Of a stretch of 64,000 nucleotides of DNA, positions 1-14,501 are shown one piece after another (position 1 is the first letter of the stretch; each line of letters begins with the position of its first letter). Source of the stretch: Tubiluchus corallicola (Eukaryota; Priapulida; Priapulimorpha; Priapulimorphida; Tubiluchidae); NCBI GenBank assembly GCA_030141605.1, contig JAQGDQ010000217.1, forward strand, positions 62,001-126,000, written 5' to 3'. The translations under genes were made by a program, and so were the position numbers. The notes under the pieces were generated by a model. It did not search any database and had not been told where the DNA came from. It saw nothing but the letters and a program-made list of their open reading frames with translations.

Positions 1-1610
1 TAAATCTCGCTATCCACATCGTGTAAATCACCTAGTTAATTTATAATGGATAAATGGGCTTTGTCTTTACCCATTAGCAGCAGACTGCGCTAAAGGACTT
101 TTGACATGTTCAAGAAACGAAAGTCAAACACTTAGGAATAGTCAACGAGGAAAAAGCCCTTGACGAGGACGCGCACGCTGTCCTCTTTCTTGAATGTTTG
201 TTATGCAAATATTGCTTCTTCGTCATGCAAATCAGACTACTGACGGCCACCCTGAGGACATGCCACGCCCGAGAAAGAACTCAGTCATGCATACAAATAT
301 GGCTTCCTCCTAATGTTTCCTGATTAGTTTGGTCACATGCATATCGTAGGAAGCATTTACTCTTATTGCTTTTGTTGAAAACACTAATATATTGAACTCA
401 GTTTGGATGATCGTGACTGCAAATGTATTTTACGAATATCGAAACAATTAAATGAGCAATTTACGCTTTTCTAAAGAATGAGCATTATTACTGTAATGAA
501 ACAATCAAAAGAAGTCATTGGCTTATGAAATTCCAGAGCAACTGCGTGCTCATACCAGAAACATTTCTTCAGATTTTCACATAGACTAACAATAAAATAA
601 TATTAATGAGAAACCTTGCTAACTTCGGCAAATGTTATTCCTTATTTCGTGTAATATTATTTCGCGTAATATTAAAGTTTATTCTTTGTTATTGCCATAT
701 GAGATCATCTCTATTGAATGATTATTTGATTGCGCTTTTCCAAGTCACCAAGTTTAATATAATGTCCGTGACATTGGCGCTAATTTTACATCGCAAAATT
801 CTATTAAACTTTCAGGTTTTACGCACATTAATCTACGTCGTAACGTCCTCAATAAATCACTGGTTTATTTTGACGATTTTTTTAGATTCAAAATGTCATT
901 TAAGCTTTTGATGTAACCCACACAAACTGCCGATATGCGGGAATTCGCAGAAAATTCCAGAAGATCCGACTCATTTATCTTCGCCGTGTCGGCAAACTTC
1001 AAAGGCAGCTTCCTGCATGGACAAGTAAGCGTTTCACTGCGTTTCCAACAGAGCTACTAATATTTACATCGTTACATGACTTCTCCCAATCCATGTATCT
1101 GTGATATGATTGCCCTCACTCCCCCAGTAATTTAGTTATTTCCTTATCTTCGTGAAGAGCTGCTTTACAGGAGGACAGACAGAGGACGAACTTCGTTACT
1201 CAATCGTTTAGTTTTCTGTTTACTCTGTATCCGGTTTGCTCAAATTAACAAACGATCGTTTTTCGCAGATCATGAACTTTAGTAACATTTGTAAACTAGA
1301 AAACGTGTACATACAAAACGTGCACATGTCTTTCATGTGTTCATGGCGGAAATCTGGTTTATCGAGGCGATTGCATTACTTTTTCTGATAGGACCTTTTT
1401 GTATATCAGAATATATTAATGCTAACTGGCTGGCTTAAGCGCAAACGATTGTACTGGGTATAATTTCCAAAGAAAGTACTTGAGATAGAAAAGCTGAAAT
1501 GTGAATGATATGTTGTTGTGCACATGAGGTAGAAGATGTCGGCAAGAAAATCTGTAGCCTTGAATAATAAGTGTATGTGACAGTAAACCTTGAGATTTAT
1601 GATTTTCATC
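1..1610. other. Non-coding stretch, no gene seen
   Basis: I find no exon with family resemblance and no RNA gene here. The short open frames are AT-rich and have no recognisable domain. The stretch is intergenic DNA or part of an intron of a gene lying outside the window. Confidence 0.5.
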
Positions 1611-1612
1611 TT

Positions 1613-2815
1613 AGGCCCACTTCATAAGGGCCTGCAGCAAAATTTCTGGAGGGAATATTTCTTGCGGCATTTCTCATTATTTTATATGGTGATGCTTCGT
1701 GAGGAATTTCCTCATGGAATTCCTCGTGAAGAATTCTGCTACCAGCTAGAAGCTTGGCAGCGTCCTCACGAGGAAATTTGCTGATTTGTAGAAATACTGC
1801 ATGTTCCATTTTCGCGAGGATTCCTCGTTGAATTCGCATGAAAATTTGGCTGTTCAATTACTTCTTTCGTGCTTGTCGAACAACATAAATCAGCATCATT
1901 TTAATCTCTATTTTATCAAATAGGCGATTTTTGTTTTATTAATGCAACAGCTAGGCTATGTATGTCCTCAAATTAAGAAGTGGTAAAAAACAGGCCTGAC
2001 ATTACATTGCCTAATATTATTTGGTAACGTTTGTATATGGTAACTACGGCCTGTAACCTAATTTAGATTTGATTATATGAAATATCAAATTATACAGCTG
2101 GCTTTTCCTTGCCATGGTAGTACACCTTCAGGAGATAAAAAAGTTCGTAAGTCATTTAGGATAGTGATCACACTACGAGTGGGTCATTGTCTGACAATTT
2201 AACCCCGTCATGTATGAAAAAGTGAATCCAGAACCCAGGGTTTATTTTAATTTTCTGTATGCTAAGTAAATTGTTCCTATTTTCCAGCTCATATTTTCCT
2301 TCTATTTTAATCTTCTGAAGGTGCACTACCATACTACCATGACAAGAAAAAAGCCAGTTTTTTAATTTGATATTTTACATAATCACATCTAAATTAATAA
2401 TCATACATGCCCCTAACCCAACTAATATATATGTATATACAAAGTAATGTTAGTCAATGTAATGTCATACCTGTTTTATTTTTACCAAAATTTTCTTATT
2501 TTTACCGTTTCGTTTTTTCAAAATTTGAGATTATACATCTATAAAAAATACATGTGTGCGTTATTTTTCTTTCTCGTGAATATAACCATCGCTATTGCAT
2601 TAATAAAACAATAATTAGTCTTTTAAGATAAAAATGAGCATCATTTTATGCTGAGCTAAGTTAATTGTTGTTTGTTTAATAAAAAAGTAGCATTTGAGCG
2701 GTTAAATTTTTATATGGCTTCCACGACAAATCCTCGCGAAAAAGAAACATGCAGTGTTTGTATCAAGCAGCAAATTTTCTCGCGAGGAGGGACAGCGAAT
2801 CTTCGGTAGATATCT
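1613..2815. mobile_element. Foldback (long inverted repeat) element, copy 1
   Basis: Two diverged arms, about 1740-2131 and 2318-2815, are reverse complements of each other around a centre near 2225. Matching landmarks seen on both sides include the CTGGCTTTT...GGTAGT block (2098-2131 against 2318-2360). A GGTAAAAA...GACATTACATTG block (1981-2012 against 2450-2490) and a TTTTATTAATGCAA block (about 1935 against about 2597) also pair. So does a CTCRCGAGGAAAATTTGCTG block (1765-1785 against 2768-2788). The left end (1613) begins AGGCCCACTTCA, close to the terminal sequence of the related copy at 22562. No open reading frame for a transposase is present, so this would be a non-autonomous foldback or MITE-like element. 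Exact borders and the target-site duplication are not resolved. Confidence 0.72.
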
Positions 2816-5800
2816 ACGACCTTGCCAAATTTTCACAATTCTCATGATCGACCTACAACTTTAGGACTAAAGATGGCATCCTTTATCAAGGATGGCATTT
2901 TTTCAGCTCCTATAATCTCTGCCAATAATTATTTGAACACTCTTGTCTGCTTTTCTTTTGCATTGTGCAGCATATCCACCAAAGCCGAACAGAACAACAA
3001 CCATTATGCACATTTTGCTAAAAGCAAATCTTACTCATCCGTGACGTGCTGCTTCGCAATGGGGAAGGATATCGGCCAGAACAGACTCGCTTAAGTTAAT
3101 TTGCACAATCAATGCACGGGTGAAGCACTTGGCCGCCCGCTATATAAATGAATAGGGGCTCAGCAATTGCTGGTAACAAGCGGTAGATAGGCCACACACA
3201 ATCCTACTACCAATTAGTTACGTCCATTAAGCAGAGTTATAGTAATCCAAAGCCTCTGAGTGGCTTTAATGAGCGGTCAACTAGTACGTGCATATAACAT
3301 TGAATTGTGCACACTTAAAGTAACGTAACAAAAAATAATTGCATTCAAGCCCAATTGTGTACTGTATAATTTCTGCTGCCTAAAATCCGTAAATAGACCA
3401 GCTTTAAAAATTCTCACGTTGAAAGGTGCTTTTCCGTGATAATAGAAATAGCCACAATTGCTCCAGGTGTTATTTTTAATTCAGAATTTCACTAGGTAGG
3501 ATCATCGTGCTTTTTATCATGAAATGCACAAAAGCACTGAAACGCGTAAAAGCGCTTTTTTCGTTTGCTCTTTTGCTTTAAACTTTATCGGTTTTTCAAC
3601 TAATTTAGTTTGAAAAGCTTTTTCCTGTTTATCCCTCTAACTAAATCAGTCAATTTGTTTGCTGGCATGTACAAAATTGATGACTGAACTGTTTTAGCAA
3701 AGTAAACGGATTACTGAAGGTATGTTGAGTTTTTCATAGATTCGCTCCAAGTCACCTGGTAATCTGATTATCCAATATTGTTAGTTATGTAATTTTACAA
3801 TTAATCATCTTGAATTACGGTTGATGAAAATGCTGATGAAAACGTAATCCAGTAAAGGTCGTATAAACATTAATAAATCCATCAAATCACTTTTTCGAAT
3901 TATCCTGGGTCAATTACCGGTCAGCATAATGCATAAAAAACCATCGTGACAATACAGTCAAACACAAAGCATCGATTTTTAAACCACTGGTGATCGATGC
4001 GCCCGCTGCTTGTTCGTGTGATATGAAATAAATTTTTCTTCTTCGTGACTCGGTTTTCCATGCAAATTGACGAGAGCACGAATATAACCAAATCAATTTT
4101 GTCTGGATTAACGAAAACCTTTCTTTGCTCGAGCTGTGTATAATCAATGCACTGTTATTATAGGGTGGATTTGGTAATGGTTTAAAGGGGCATTATCTTA
4201 TTATGCTTCCTCTTTGCCAGCATGTGTCACCATTTCAGCATAATATACTTACTAGTATGTACATATATAATAAGCATAGCTATGTTAAAGCGAGGCGATA
4301 GGTGAACGCACTTGATTATTAAATGTACTGGGCGACCACCAGCATTCCGGACGGTTTCACCCATTGCTTAATATCCAGAGTTCTATTTCAGTACTTGCTA
4401 CCACTCAATATTAGCAGTACGCCCGGTGGCAGTTCGTTTAAAACCGTACGTAGTTTACTGTTTTAACTCTAGGTAACAGCGCATTCTGTGAACGATCGTA
4501 CGTAGATTTGAATATTTTTAAACTGCTTACTAGCACGCTTCTGGATGTAACAACACAGTTTTTAAAGTGATTTAGAATTGTCATAACTGCATGTAATTTT
4601 CCGCATATCCTTGTTGGCGGCAGAATCGTATTATAAATCTGCAGTCATCGTGGGTCACCCATCTTATTTAAAATTGGTATTATGTGATCGCTGTTGCTCT
4701 AACTATTTTTCGTTGTCAACAATTTGCATTTTCATGTTTTAGCAGATATAATGAATTTTTGTCGGTATTTGTAATATTTTCTCAAAATATGACTAGTCAA
4801 AAGTTGTATTTTTCTTCATTTTTTTATAATTTTTTCAAGTATTAAAAATATTGTTAGGTAGAAAGATCGAGAAAATGATATGTAATGTTGCAAAGTTCAA
4901 AAGACTTGTTTACAATATGCCTATAATATTTATATTATGCCAGTTTAAATATGCCTATATATTTCTTCCATGATATTGCTGAAAGGAGCATACTTTGTGC
5001 ACTTTGCTTCTAAAGTAGACTTGTATTCTGCAAATTAAACCATTAATTAACTCTAGCAATAACTTTTTATAGTTGTCATTACGTCAACTGCAGCCAAAGC
5101 TTGTCATTATTCAACTTCATTACCATATCAAAAGCAAACTATCCCGGCCAACTAGGATAACATATTCCCAACCGTTAAAGTGAGGTTATTGTTATTCATC
5201 GACTTGAGCAAAAATGTAATTAATTTAGAAGTTATTTAACTTGCTGTGTTCACCCTCTAGGCATTTCATTTAATTTTCTATTGTGATGTTTGTTCAGCGT
5301 ACCGTCTGTCTTTTTCTATAAAGTTGATATTAAATTTTTAGGTTGTAGATTTTCTTGATATTGACTCACCGGTTGTCCGTCCCAAATGCCTGTGCATTGG
5401 CATGCATACGTCTCCAACCCCGCGCGTAAGTATTTTCTGTCTCTGGGCCACTGTTTGCTTTCGCAGCAATATTGCTTCATATGGGGTCAAGTACTGCGCG
5501 TTGGCCCTACTTTGGCTACCATTTGCTTCATATTACTTCACTGCACTGATTCTCACAACTGCGTACATGTTAAAGTACTTGTTAAAAGATAATCTTGCAC
5601 ACGTATCTGTAAGTGGCATTTTGATACGATTCTGACTTTTGACTTGTAACTGGTTCTGATACTTTTGTTAGAAATGAACTTGAGGTTAAAGGTCAAAACC
5701 ATACTTAGTCTAATATTCGCAGACGCACTGGTTAAAAATTTTGCTGACACTTTCTTTTTGGTCTTTTTTGCTGTTCTTTTATTGCAGCATGCATGAATCG

Positions 5801-8800
5801 CGCATGGGACTTTTGCGATTACGTACTCATGTTACATTACATTGTTTGATCAAAGGAATATATAATAAATTCTGGGTGAGTTCATTAGAAATATTATCAC
5901 TTGAAGCTGTCGTTGATGTTGGAGTTCCGTAGGGCTCAACATTTGATTTTATTCCTTTTATACATTAAACATTAAATAAATTAAGCATTAATTTTTGTAC
6001 ATAAGCATTAAATATAAGTAACTTGCTAAACAAATAATTGACACCCAACATACGCTTATAGTTGAGCCATCGTGCATGAAATTTCTTACAGAGAGATTAA
6101 AACAGGCTAATCTGCAGATACTAGTAATAAAACTTCGTTGGCTAAAGTACTCCAAATAAACGATAAGGGCTTCGCACTTGCACTTTGCAGTTTCTTAACG
6201 AATGACGTTTTAGTTGATTTTCAAATCATGCCAAATGAGAAATGTCAATTATTATTGTCTATCATCGCAAAATGAGGCCATGTAGGATTGTAGGACATCA
6301 TGTATTTCAGGTTTATTTGGTTTTGAATGTTCGTTACGTTCAGAAGAATTTTGTCGTTGAAGTGCTAGGAGTTTATGTGTGTCGTTACAAGAATTGTGTT
6401 TTAACTCTGCAAGAAATTTAGTATATTGTTATCAAGAAGCTTGGTGCATCATCGCTGTTACCTTTTACCCGAACTGAATATTGTGTTTTTCGCTAGATTG
6501 TCCGGAAGAAATGTGGTCAATGTCCCCGGCTTATTAAAAAATCGCAAATATGTCATTCAGTTTAGCTTACCTATACACTGCAGACCATTGAAAATACTAA
6601 CAAATCAAGAAGCCGTGTAATTGCTTTTCGCCACGTAGCACTTGTTAGTTCTAATTTTTGTTTATGCTTCTTACACATTAATGGTTTTAATCTTCTCCGA
6701 CATCAAAGGAGTAACTACTCCCTGTCGTTATAAATCATTTATTTGTAACTAAAGTGAGTGAATTGAAGAGTCGATACAACAGATCCTGAAGCGTCCTTGT
6801 AGCTCCCTGGAAACTGTTTAAGCTTCTTAAATGTTTAGCATCCCATTCACGATATTGGATTACTTGAGTATTGCGCATTTGCCAAGTTACTCGCCTCTTA
6901 TTACATAAATACTGCACATTTGTGCTGCAGTGAATGGATTCGTGGCTTGATAAACCCAGGCAAATGAAGTATAATGGATTATGATATCAATTAACTCTTA
7001 AGAGTAATTACTTTTCGCACCATTTCTTGCCATTTATTATTCGTTCTTAGAGGTTTTCTGTAGGACACTACGTAATTTATCTGCATTAAACGCAGACCAC
7101 CCCGCTTGATATTTTAGACAAAATAAATGTCTGTGTGTCATATCCACTTAACGTAGATGCAGAGATTAATAAACGAAATAAATGTATAAACAATAAAAAG
7201 TTAGACAAAATGCTTAATTTGATATTGGGGCCAGTATTGTAAAGCTTCTATTATTAATTTTAATTTTATAATAATAATTTATATAATTAAGTTTATTCTT
7301 AATTATAAATCTGCGAATCGTATGCGATGCTGTATATCTGTAAGACAGTTTAAACAAATTTGTAATTAGCATTATTATGTAGTCATGCACGTTGTAGTTA
7401 AGACTAGTTTTTTGTACATTTAAACCGAACAATGTTCAAACTTTTCTAATTATGCAGTTATCTGGGGCACATGCCAAATTTTTCCGATCTGTTGCGTCAT
7501 CGTTAATATTTAAATTTAATTTAAATGGACCCGCTTGTCGGAGCTCTGTCTTATTATAAGTGTAGCTTTTATTCGAGACAGCTGTTTTCATTCTGGAAGC
7601 TCAGCAAAATGTATCAACAGTATCAAAACCTTGGGCAACCAAAATGTCATTTATTTATTACGACAAACAATGCCTAAAAGAGTATTGAATTCAACTCGGA
7701 CAAAGTATGTTCTGTATAAAGAAATTAATCCAACATTAACTTATCATTCTATGTATTAGAACAGAGATGTCAATGCTGCATTGCTGGCAAGAGACAGATT
7801 GGTGTATGCTCTGGAACGCCTGTCGTCAAATAATCTTATGAGCGAAAGGGGGCGTTGGAGCAAAATACCCCAAGGAAGAAGATATAAATGCCCTGTAACA
7901 TCGCACATTAGATGCGCTTATTCAAACTGCTTAACTTTTATTGTTGCTACTACAATATGTGCAATGTGTGCTACTAACAACCTTTTTTAATTTCAAAACT
8001 TTAACTTTGCACTTTCAAAAGTTTGTGTACTTGTTATTTATAGGACTATCATCCTGCAACTGCTGTTATAACTTTGTATAATTGCTTAGACATGTCAAGA
8101 AATTTACTACTTCATTACTGCTGTGCACAATGCACATACCCATGAACAACATGTACGCGCATCCCCCATGACACGCATATGTGTATGCTTATGTATATAT
8201 GAAGCACCTAAATGTGTTCACATCCCAAATAAAACACATAGACCTGTTTTAGGTGTATGAACGCTCGTTGTCACACGAAATTTCCGTTTAATGATTTGTG
8301 GACCCCATACATTCACTAATTAATAAGCCCCATTTGGTTATACAGTTTTACTTCACTTGGGTATAGGCTAAACCTTCAACGCAACAAAATGCAAGATAAT
8401 ACAGTTGTACAACACACGATAGTGGTCACAGATTACTTACAATAAAGCAACACTTGATTCAGGCGATTGTCATTGTGTAGTCAGACATAACATAACGTCC
8501 TCGCCTTGCCTCTTCATCCTCTCCATGTCCTTCGTTTGGGGATTTTCTGGACGCTAATTCAATCATCCGTCTTCCTCCGACGCCGGTTATATGTCAGAGA
8601 AAATGCTATCTGGCATAAGTCAACCTAAAAGATTGACTTGTCAACATTGGACGGCTCCTGCTTGACTATAATGCAGCACTCAGCATCTGATATTCGTGAA
8701 AATTTGAGAGCTTTTGCAAACAGAACTACTTGAGTTATATCGTCTGTTATTTGCCCGCAGTGTAAGCTGTAAAATCAGCCTGGGCTTTAAGTGCAATTCT

Positions 8801-9354
8801 TGTTGCTGCATTGCAGTAAATTAAGGTTTCCAACAAGATTTTCGCGCATGTTTTTTTTATCAAGTTAGCATGTAACGTATTAAAAAGATGACGGTTTAAA
8901 TTCATAAGTGAAAAATATTTTCATAGTTACTCCATACGTAGAGGTAGAGACGTTTTAGCAAATTATAATTATTCGTATACTGAGATTTTAAAATGCAGGT
9001 TCATTGATTGGTTTGGAACTAGTGGATACTTGGTGGCTTTATTGAGCAGTTTCCCTAGTTAGTGTCTGGTTTTTCTTGCGTTTCAACGAGAAGCTTACAA
9101 AAATTTTTACGAAATCTGATGCAAATATTTTTGTAAGATTGATTGTCGTCCACGCACATCGTAAATCAATACATCATTTCTGCGCTAATGTGCCGTTGAA
9201 GATTTCTCCTGCTGCTGTACTTCTCACTGCCCTCCTCGTTTTTTCATCTTTGGCGGCAGAGTGCATTTCAAGGTCGCGCGGATGTAAAATGTTAAAAGTT
9301 GTGGAACGGCAACACGGAAATGGCTTCTTGGAGATTATGAAGTGCCTTTTCTAC

Positions 9355-9392
9355 TGATCCATCCTTTTCTACTGATCCATCCATATTCGTGT
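9355..9392 (+). repeat. Tandem duplication of a ~19 bp unit
   Basis: The unit CTTTTCTACTGATCCATC occurs twice in direct succession without a mismatch, which suggests a recent local duplication in non-coding DNA. Confidence 0.8.
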
Positions 9393-9705
9393 ATGAATGA
9401 TTTATCTTTCTTTGAATGTTCTCTCTTTACGAGGGTTTACGTTTTCGCATTTGAATGCACAAAGAAACCTTTTCGCAGCACGGAGATTTTATAATATTAA
9501 TTCAGGCTTCTGCGCATGCGTGATGATATAGAATGTTGTAAGTAGTTTGTTGGAATTTGATAGTAGTAGCTTCGTTTGACAAGTGCAGCATAAAATATTA
9601 TGAAATTATAGGTGAAATTCGAACACAGTTTTGCAGACACTTTTTTCTTTGCGAACACTTTTTTCCATTAGTACAGTTTCTTAATATCTTTGTCTGTCTG
9701 TTTTC

Positions 9706-9833
9706 CCGAAAGAAAGAGAAAGATAGCTGAAGGAGAGAGTGAATGAGAAAGACGAGAAGAGTGATTGAGAGAGAGAGTGAATGATGCAAGGATGAGGAGA
9801 GGGCGAGAGAGAATGAAAGAGAAAGGGGCACGA
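9706..9833 (+). repeat. GA-rich low-complexity tract
   Basis: An imperfect run of GAGAGA, GAAAGA and GAATGA units, purine-rich on the plus strand for about 130 bp. The open frame on the opposite strand (a Ser/Leu-rich translation) is a by-product of this composition and is not called as a gene. Confidence 0.8.
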
Positions 9834-11644
9834 GACTACGTGCACGTTTCTCTAGCTCTTATCTTCTGTGACTCATCAGGCTGTGAAGCGCCTGTAATGT
9901 GCCTCTCAGACTTTATCATAATATAATATGAGCCCGTAAAACACGAATTTTTATGAGATTTTCATATTGAAAGCGCTGATGTTGATTTACATTGTGGCAT
10001 GAAATGGATTTCGCTTGACTGCGTCAATCTCAGGGCTATTGAGCAACCATTCACAGACAGAAAACACTTTGGTGGTACATGCACAAAAAACCTTGTGGGT
10101 GATACTGCACGGTGCTTTCGCGCATTATATAGTTTGCATCCGTACCTTTGCACGGCAGGAATTCACTCTGCATACAGAGACAAAACTTACTACGTTTATA
10201 CATGTATGTAAACTTCATCTATTTTAAGTGGGTTTAAATAGATAAGTGTTTCAGTGGAGTTTTTTTTATAATAAATATTTAAACAAAAATTTAGTGACAT
10301 TCAAAATGAATAATGAGATAATAATGATGCGTAACATAGTTACTTATTATTATTATCAAATAATAATCTTTTATAAGAGCCTTAGAATTTTTTAAGAATC
10401 TTGGGCATTTCAGTTTAATTAGAGTACACAAAATAAAGTTTACAAATATACAAAAACAATTCAGTTAATACATAATACTACTAAAACATTAAATTTTTAA
10501 ACATTATGCGTAAATTAAAAACAAGAGTTCTGTATATCAATCAATTGCAGGCATTCTTATATACAACAAAAGTCTTTTGATTAAGGTCTGTCATTTGTTT
10601 AAATAACTGAAAAGATGATTACTTATGATGATCGGAAAGTTACCGATGTTAATTGCGTAACTGTTAGTGCGTAGTTGTTTCGGTGTACGTTACTACTTAC
10701 ACCTACGCGCGTTACTACGTAAATTCAGCTACGTTTCAGGTTTACGGCGCTATGGATAAACGCAATAAATTGGCATAATCTGACACACTTTATTTCACCC
10801 TGACGCAGATCGTAAATTAGCTTTCGCATACGTGTACATTACGAGCTTCACGGTTCATTATCATTTGCGCTGCGTCATTTCAGAAATCAGCAATGTACGA
10901 ACATCCCGCGTAGTTCCCGGCAAACAGATACGTGCAAACAGAAACCACGAGAATTCGTTTTTTATACGTCTTACCCAACTACGAATTTATTTTACTCTCC
11001 AAGTGTTTTCATTTTCCAGTTCTCATACATAACTACCACTGTTAAAGGTATTCCAGATTGTGCTAGACTGTTAGTCAATACTAATTTTGGTAAATGATGC
11101 TATTAATGTCGTATTAAGTATAACATTGTGACATCTAAAGACAAGAAAAGGTAAAGCATTATAAACTGGCGCTTTTTTAACTCTTCGATATGTTTTCTAT
11201 AGCTGCCTAACTCGAAATTTATTTTACTCTCTTGTCTTTCTGCCACGTAAAAGGCTTGGAAAATTTTGTTAGAAAGCCTTACAATTTTGTTGGAGCTTGT
11301 AAATCTTTCTAATCTCTTCTGAATCCGAGAACAAACAAGCGAGTTTTAATTTCAAACATTTTTCAGTTAATCCAGCAGATATGTGGAGCTTGAATGACGC
11401 CTTTGGGAGGAAGGATTAGAGACGCATTTTATGAATCTGAGGCGGTTTGATTTTCTTTGTACGTGGATTTCTTCCTCTGAATAAAATGGGCCAACGTGTT
11501 TTTGAGATGATGATTATTATTCAATATGACAAAATTGTGCTTTGTTGTTCTGTCATGCTATTTTAATAATGAAGTGAACCCGCAGTTATTGAATTTTTGA
11601 AACCAAATATGATCGAAAGGAAGAGAATGTTCAAAAAAAAAATT

Positions 11645-11716
11645 CCGAGCCCTGAGTCCGAACCAGGATATGAACCAACGACCTTCAGCACACAAGTCCA
11701 TCACTAATATCACGAT
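11645..11716 (-). repeat. tRNA-like SINE relic
   Basis: On the minus strand a GGTTCATATCC motif resembles a pol III B box (GGTTCRANNCC). An A-box-like TTAGTGATGGAC lies about 30 nt upstream of it. The downstream side runs into a T-rich stretch. The cloverleaf stems do not close properly, so this is more likely a degraded tRNA-derived SINE head than a functional tRNA gene. Confidence 0.35.
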
Positions 11717-13687
11717 CTTGTTTTTTATACTGATTTCTTTTAGCTGCTGCTGTAATTTTTAATCCTAAAAATTCTTTATGGTTGTACTAAATTTGTAGAA
11801 TATGGCATACCTGTTTTGGCTATAATGAAACCTTAAATCGGCGGAGACCTATGGCCTTAAATTGATTAACTAAAACTTACAAAAAATCGGTTGATTAATT
11901 TCAGAAACAAAGGGCTTTATACTATAAAGGCATCCTACTCTTCAAGCCATTTGCAGATGTTGTGTAATTAATTAAACAACGAAAAATACAATTGAACTCA
12001 CAGTTAAATATGACTAGGCCTGCAATATTCGCCCACGACGTACTTTCAAACCCAAATGCATTATAAATTCACCGAGAATACTGTTTTCATTAACGTTTTA
12101 TTATTCAGTTGCCTAGCTACACGTGTCTAAATTGTCATACACCATCTTCTAAACTTATAACATATAACATTAACTTAATGTAAAATACAGAAAACTTATT
12201 ACAAAAACAATTTTTAGAATTGTACAAAAGTAATAAAAACGAAGATGACAATAATAAAGTTTGCATAATAAACAAGTGTCTTTACATGACAAGTTTACGA
12301 TACTCTAAAAACATTATTGTTCGTGAAAGTTTCGGTTAAACATCACTATTTATGTTGTCTAGTTTTTTTCGTATAAATCTGTTGTTTATATCTAACATAA
12401 TATAAATTAATGTAGGAATGTCAAGTTGGAAACATGTTTTTGGAACAAGGTATGATACATTTTAGATCAAATTTGGGAATGTTCATGTTATCAAATAAGA
12501 GGTTATCTTTGGAAAAAAATTAAATTAGTTAGGCGTTTCTGGGATCTCGCCTGCAATATTCCTGTGAAATCATATCTGGAATGATTTTTTAAACCATATC
12601 AAAATAGTTGGTGACATGACTCTGCGTTATAAATTTATATACAAATCGTATAATTTCGTTCTAAGGTATGCACAATATATATGGAGCTATATATCAGTTC
12701 TTTTTTAATTATCTTACAGAATGTAAAAATATTAAAATATTAGAACTGTATAAACTCATTTTACTGATACATCTCTGTCAATAACCGATTAGTTCGTCAT
12801 ACATTTTCTTACGGGCTTGAGTAACACTTTTCTTTACAGAACTGTTAATTGTTTTACAGACTGGCACTACTCTTCCTGGTAAGTGAGCGTATTATTAAAT
12901 GAGTTTATAAGTAATTAATAATAATTTCAATCACAGATTAGGTTTATGTTCACTTTTTAGCTAGCGTTAAGATTATTTACAAGTGAAGTTATATGTACTC
13001 CTTTAGTGAATGAATGGGAAGGCGCCTCGTTAATTTAATTCAATTGCTTCAGTAGAATGCTGAGAATGCTTACGAACTAATACACAATATACACAATATA
13101 CATACATATATGATTAATAGTTAATACTATTCTCATTTGCAAAGTAATACGTATAGATAACGTTAGTTGCCATTTGCGTAAAGCGTCGCTTTGAAAGTGT
13201 GAAACATCTGCATCTTATGAACTGATTACTTTCAGAATAAAAATGAACGCTGGGCATATATGTACAAGCAAAACATCTGTATGCTGAGTAATTTAACAGC
13301 ACCTTGCATGACAAGAAAATCAACCAAAACCAGCCATTATGTTTCACACTGGAGAAGAAATCACGCATAACAAAAGTAGAAGTATTGGAAAAGAAATTGA
13401 ATTTTTCTTCAAATTTACAATACTTACATCTTGGAGTAACCCAGACATCAGACTGTATACGAAAGTTCTAATATGTTAGGTTAAACTACCCTTGCTACGA
13501 GATCGCGTTGCTGTTTAATTTCTGCTGTTAAGAGACACCTGATCCGTGGATATTACCGCCCAAGCGACACGCTTATTCATTTAACACGTTCCGTTACTGA
13601 CACATGATATCGACTTAATGTAATTTTCGACCTGCACATCTGCCCAACTGATTACCATGGCATAAGTGAATTGTGACTGTTTTGCTG

Positions 13688-13790
13688 CTGATCACGATAC
13701 TGACAAGTATGATGATTGTAATGATGCAAGTGGTAGTGATGATGAAGACAATCATGACGGCGATGATGAGTGTTGATACTTACGATGATT
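13688..13790 (+). repeat. Imperfect GAT/ATG trinucleotide repeat
   Basis: Dense GATGAT, AATGATG and GATGATGA units over about 100 bp. This is an impure microsatellite in non-coding DNA. Confidence 0.6.
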
Positions 13791-14501
13791 GTCACCATTA
13801 GTTACTTGCCATTGGTGCCATTGACTATACTTAACATGATGGTGACAGTGATAGATGAAAATTATTGCAATCAAAAATAATTGTTGGCAATAATAATGTT
13901 TTGAATTATAAATTACAGTTCAAAACTAAAAATGTATGGTAATAGAAAATAAACACGATTGTTGTGACTAATTGTCAGAGAGAGAAGTGATTACTGTTGT
14001 CCTTATCATCGTTTGAAAACAGTAAAGCCATTATTTTGTAGATCTTGCATGTACGAGCATATAATTGTCTTTCAAAATTAACATGGTTTTTCACCCTTAT
14101 AGCGATCATTTATTCCAGTCAAAAGAAATGTTCAACTACTAAGATAAGAACTGACTTCTGTCTTGAAATAATTTCTGATTTTGTTTTATCTGCAGCAGTC
14201 GATTTAATGTGTCAGGCGTGCAGGAAAGTGTTTGTCTTTAAGAAGTTAATTGTGTTTTTCCGACACTTCACCGATTTTCTGTGATTACTTTTAATTCTGG
14301 AAAATGAGTTGTTTTTTCGCTTTCGATCAATGAATTTCTTTTGGAGCTGAACGAAGATGAATATCATGGTGGTGAGACGATGAGTTCAGAAAAAGGACAA
14401 AGCAAAATAACTGAGCCACAAGAAAAGCATGATTCTTTTCACAAATTTGTACAAGCTAGTTCCTTGCTTGTGGCTGTAAATTATAAGCACCTGTCTTCCA
14501 A

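Larger units (their letters stand above)
2816..14501. other. Long gene-free stretch
   Basis: Nearly 12 kb without an exon I can support on either strand. Open frames here are short and have no similarity I recognise. The stretch contains a 19 bp tandem duplication at 9355-9392, a GA-rich tract at 9706-9833, a tRNA-like relic at 11645-11716 and an imperfect GAT repeat at 13688-13790, listed separately. It may be intergenic or carry distal regulatory DNA for the MATH-BTB gene. Nothing in the sequence decides this. Confidence 0.45.

Noticed and set aside
9598-9831. Minus-strand Ser/Leu-rich open frame
   Set aside because: It is a product of the GA-rich tract, with no domain, splice or start evidence.
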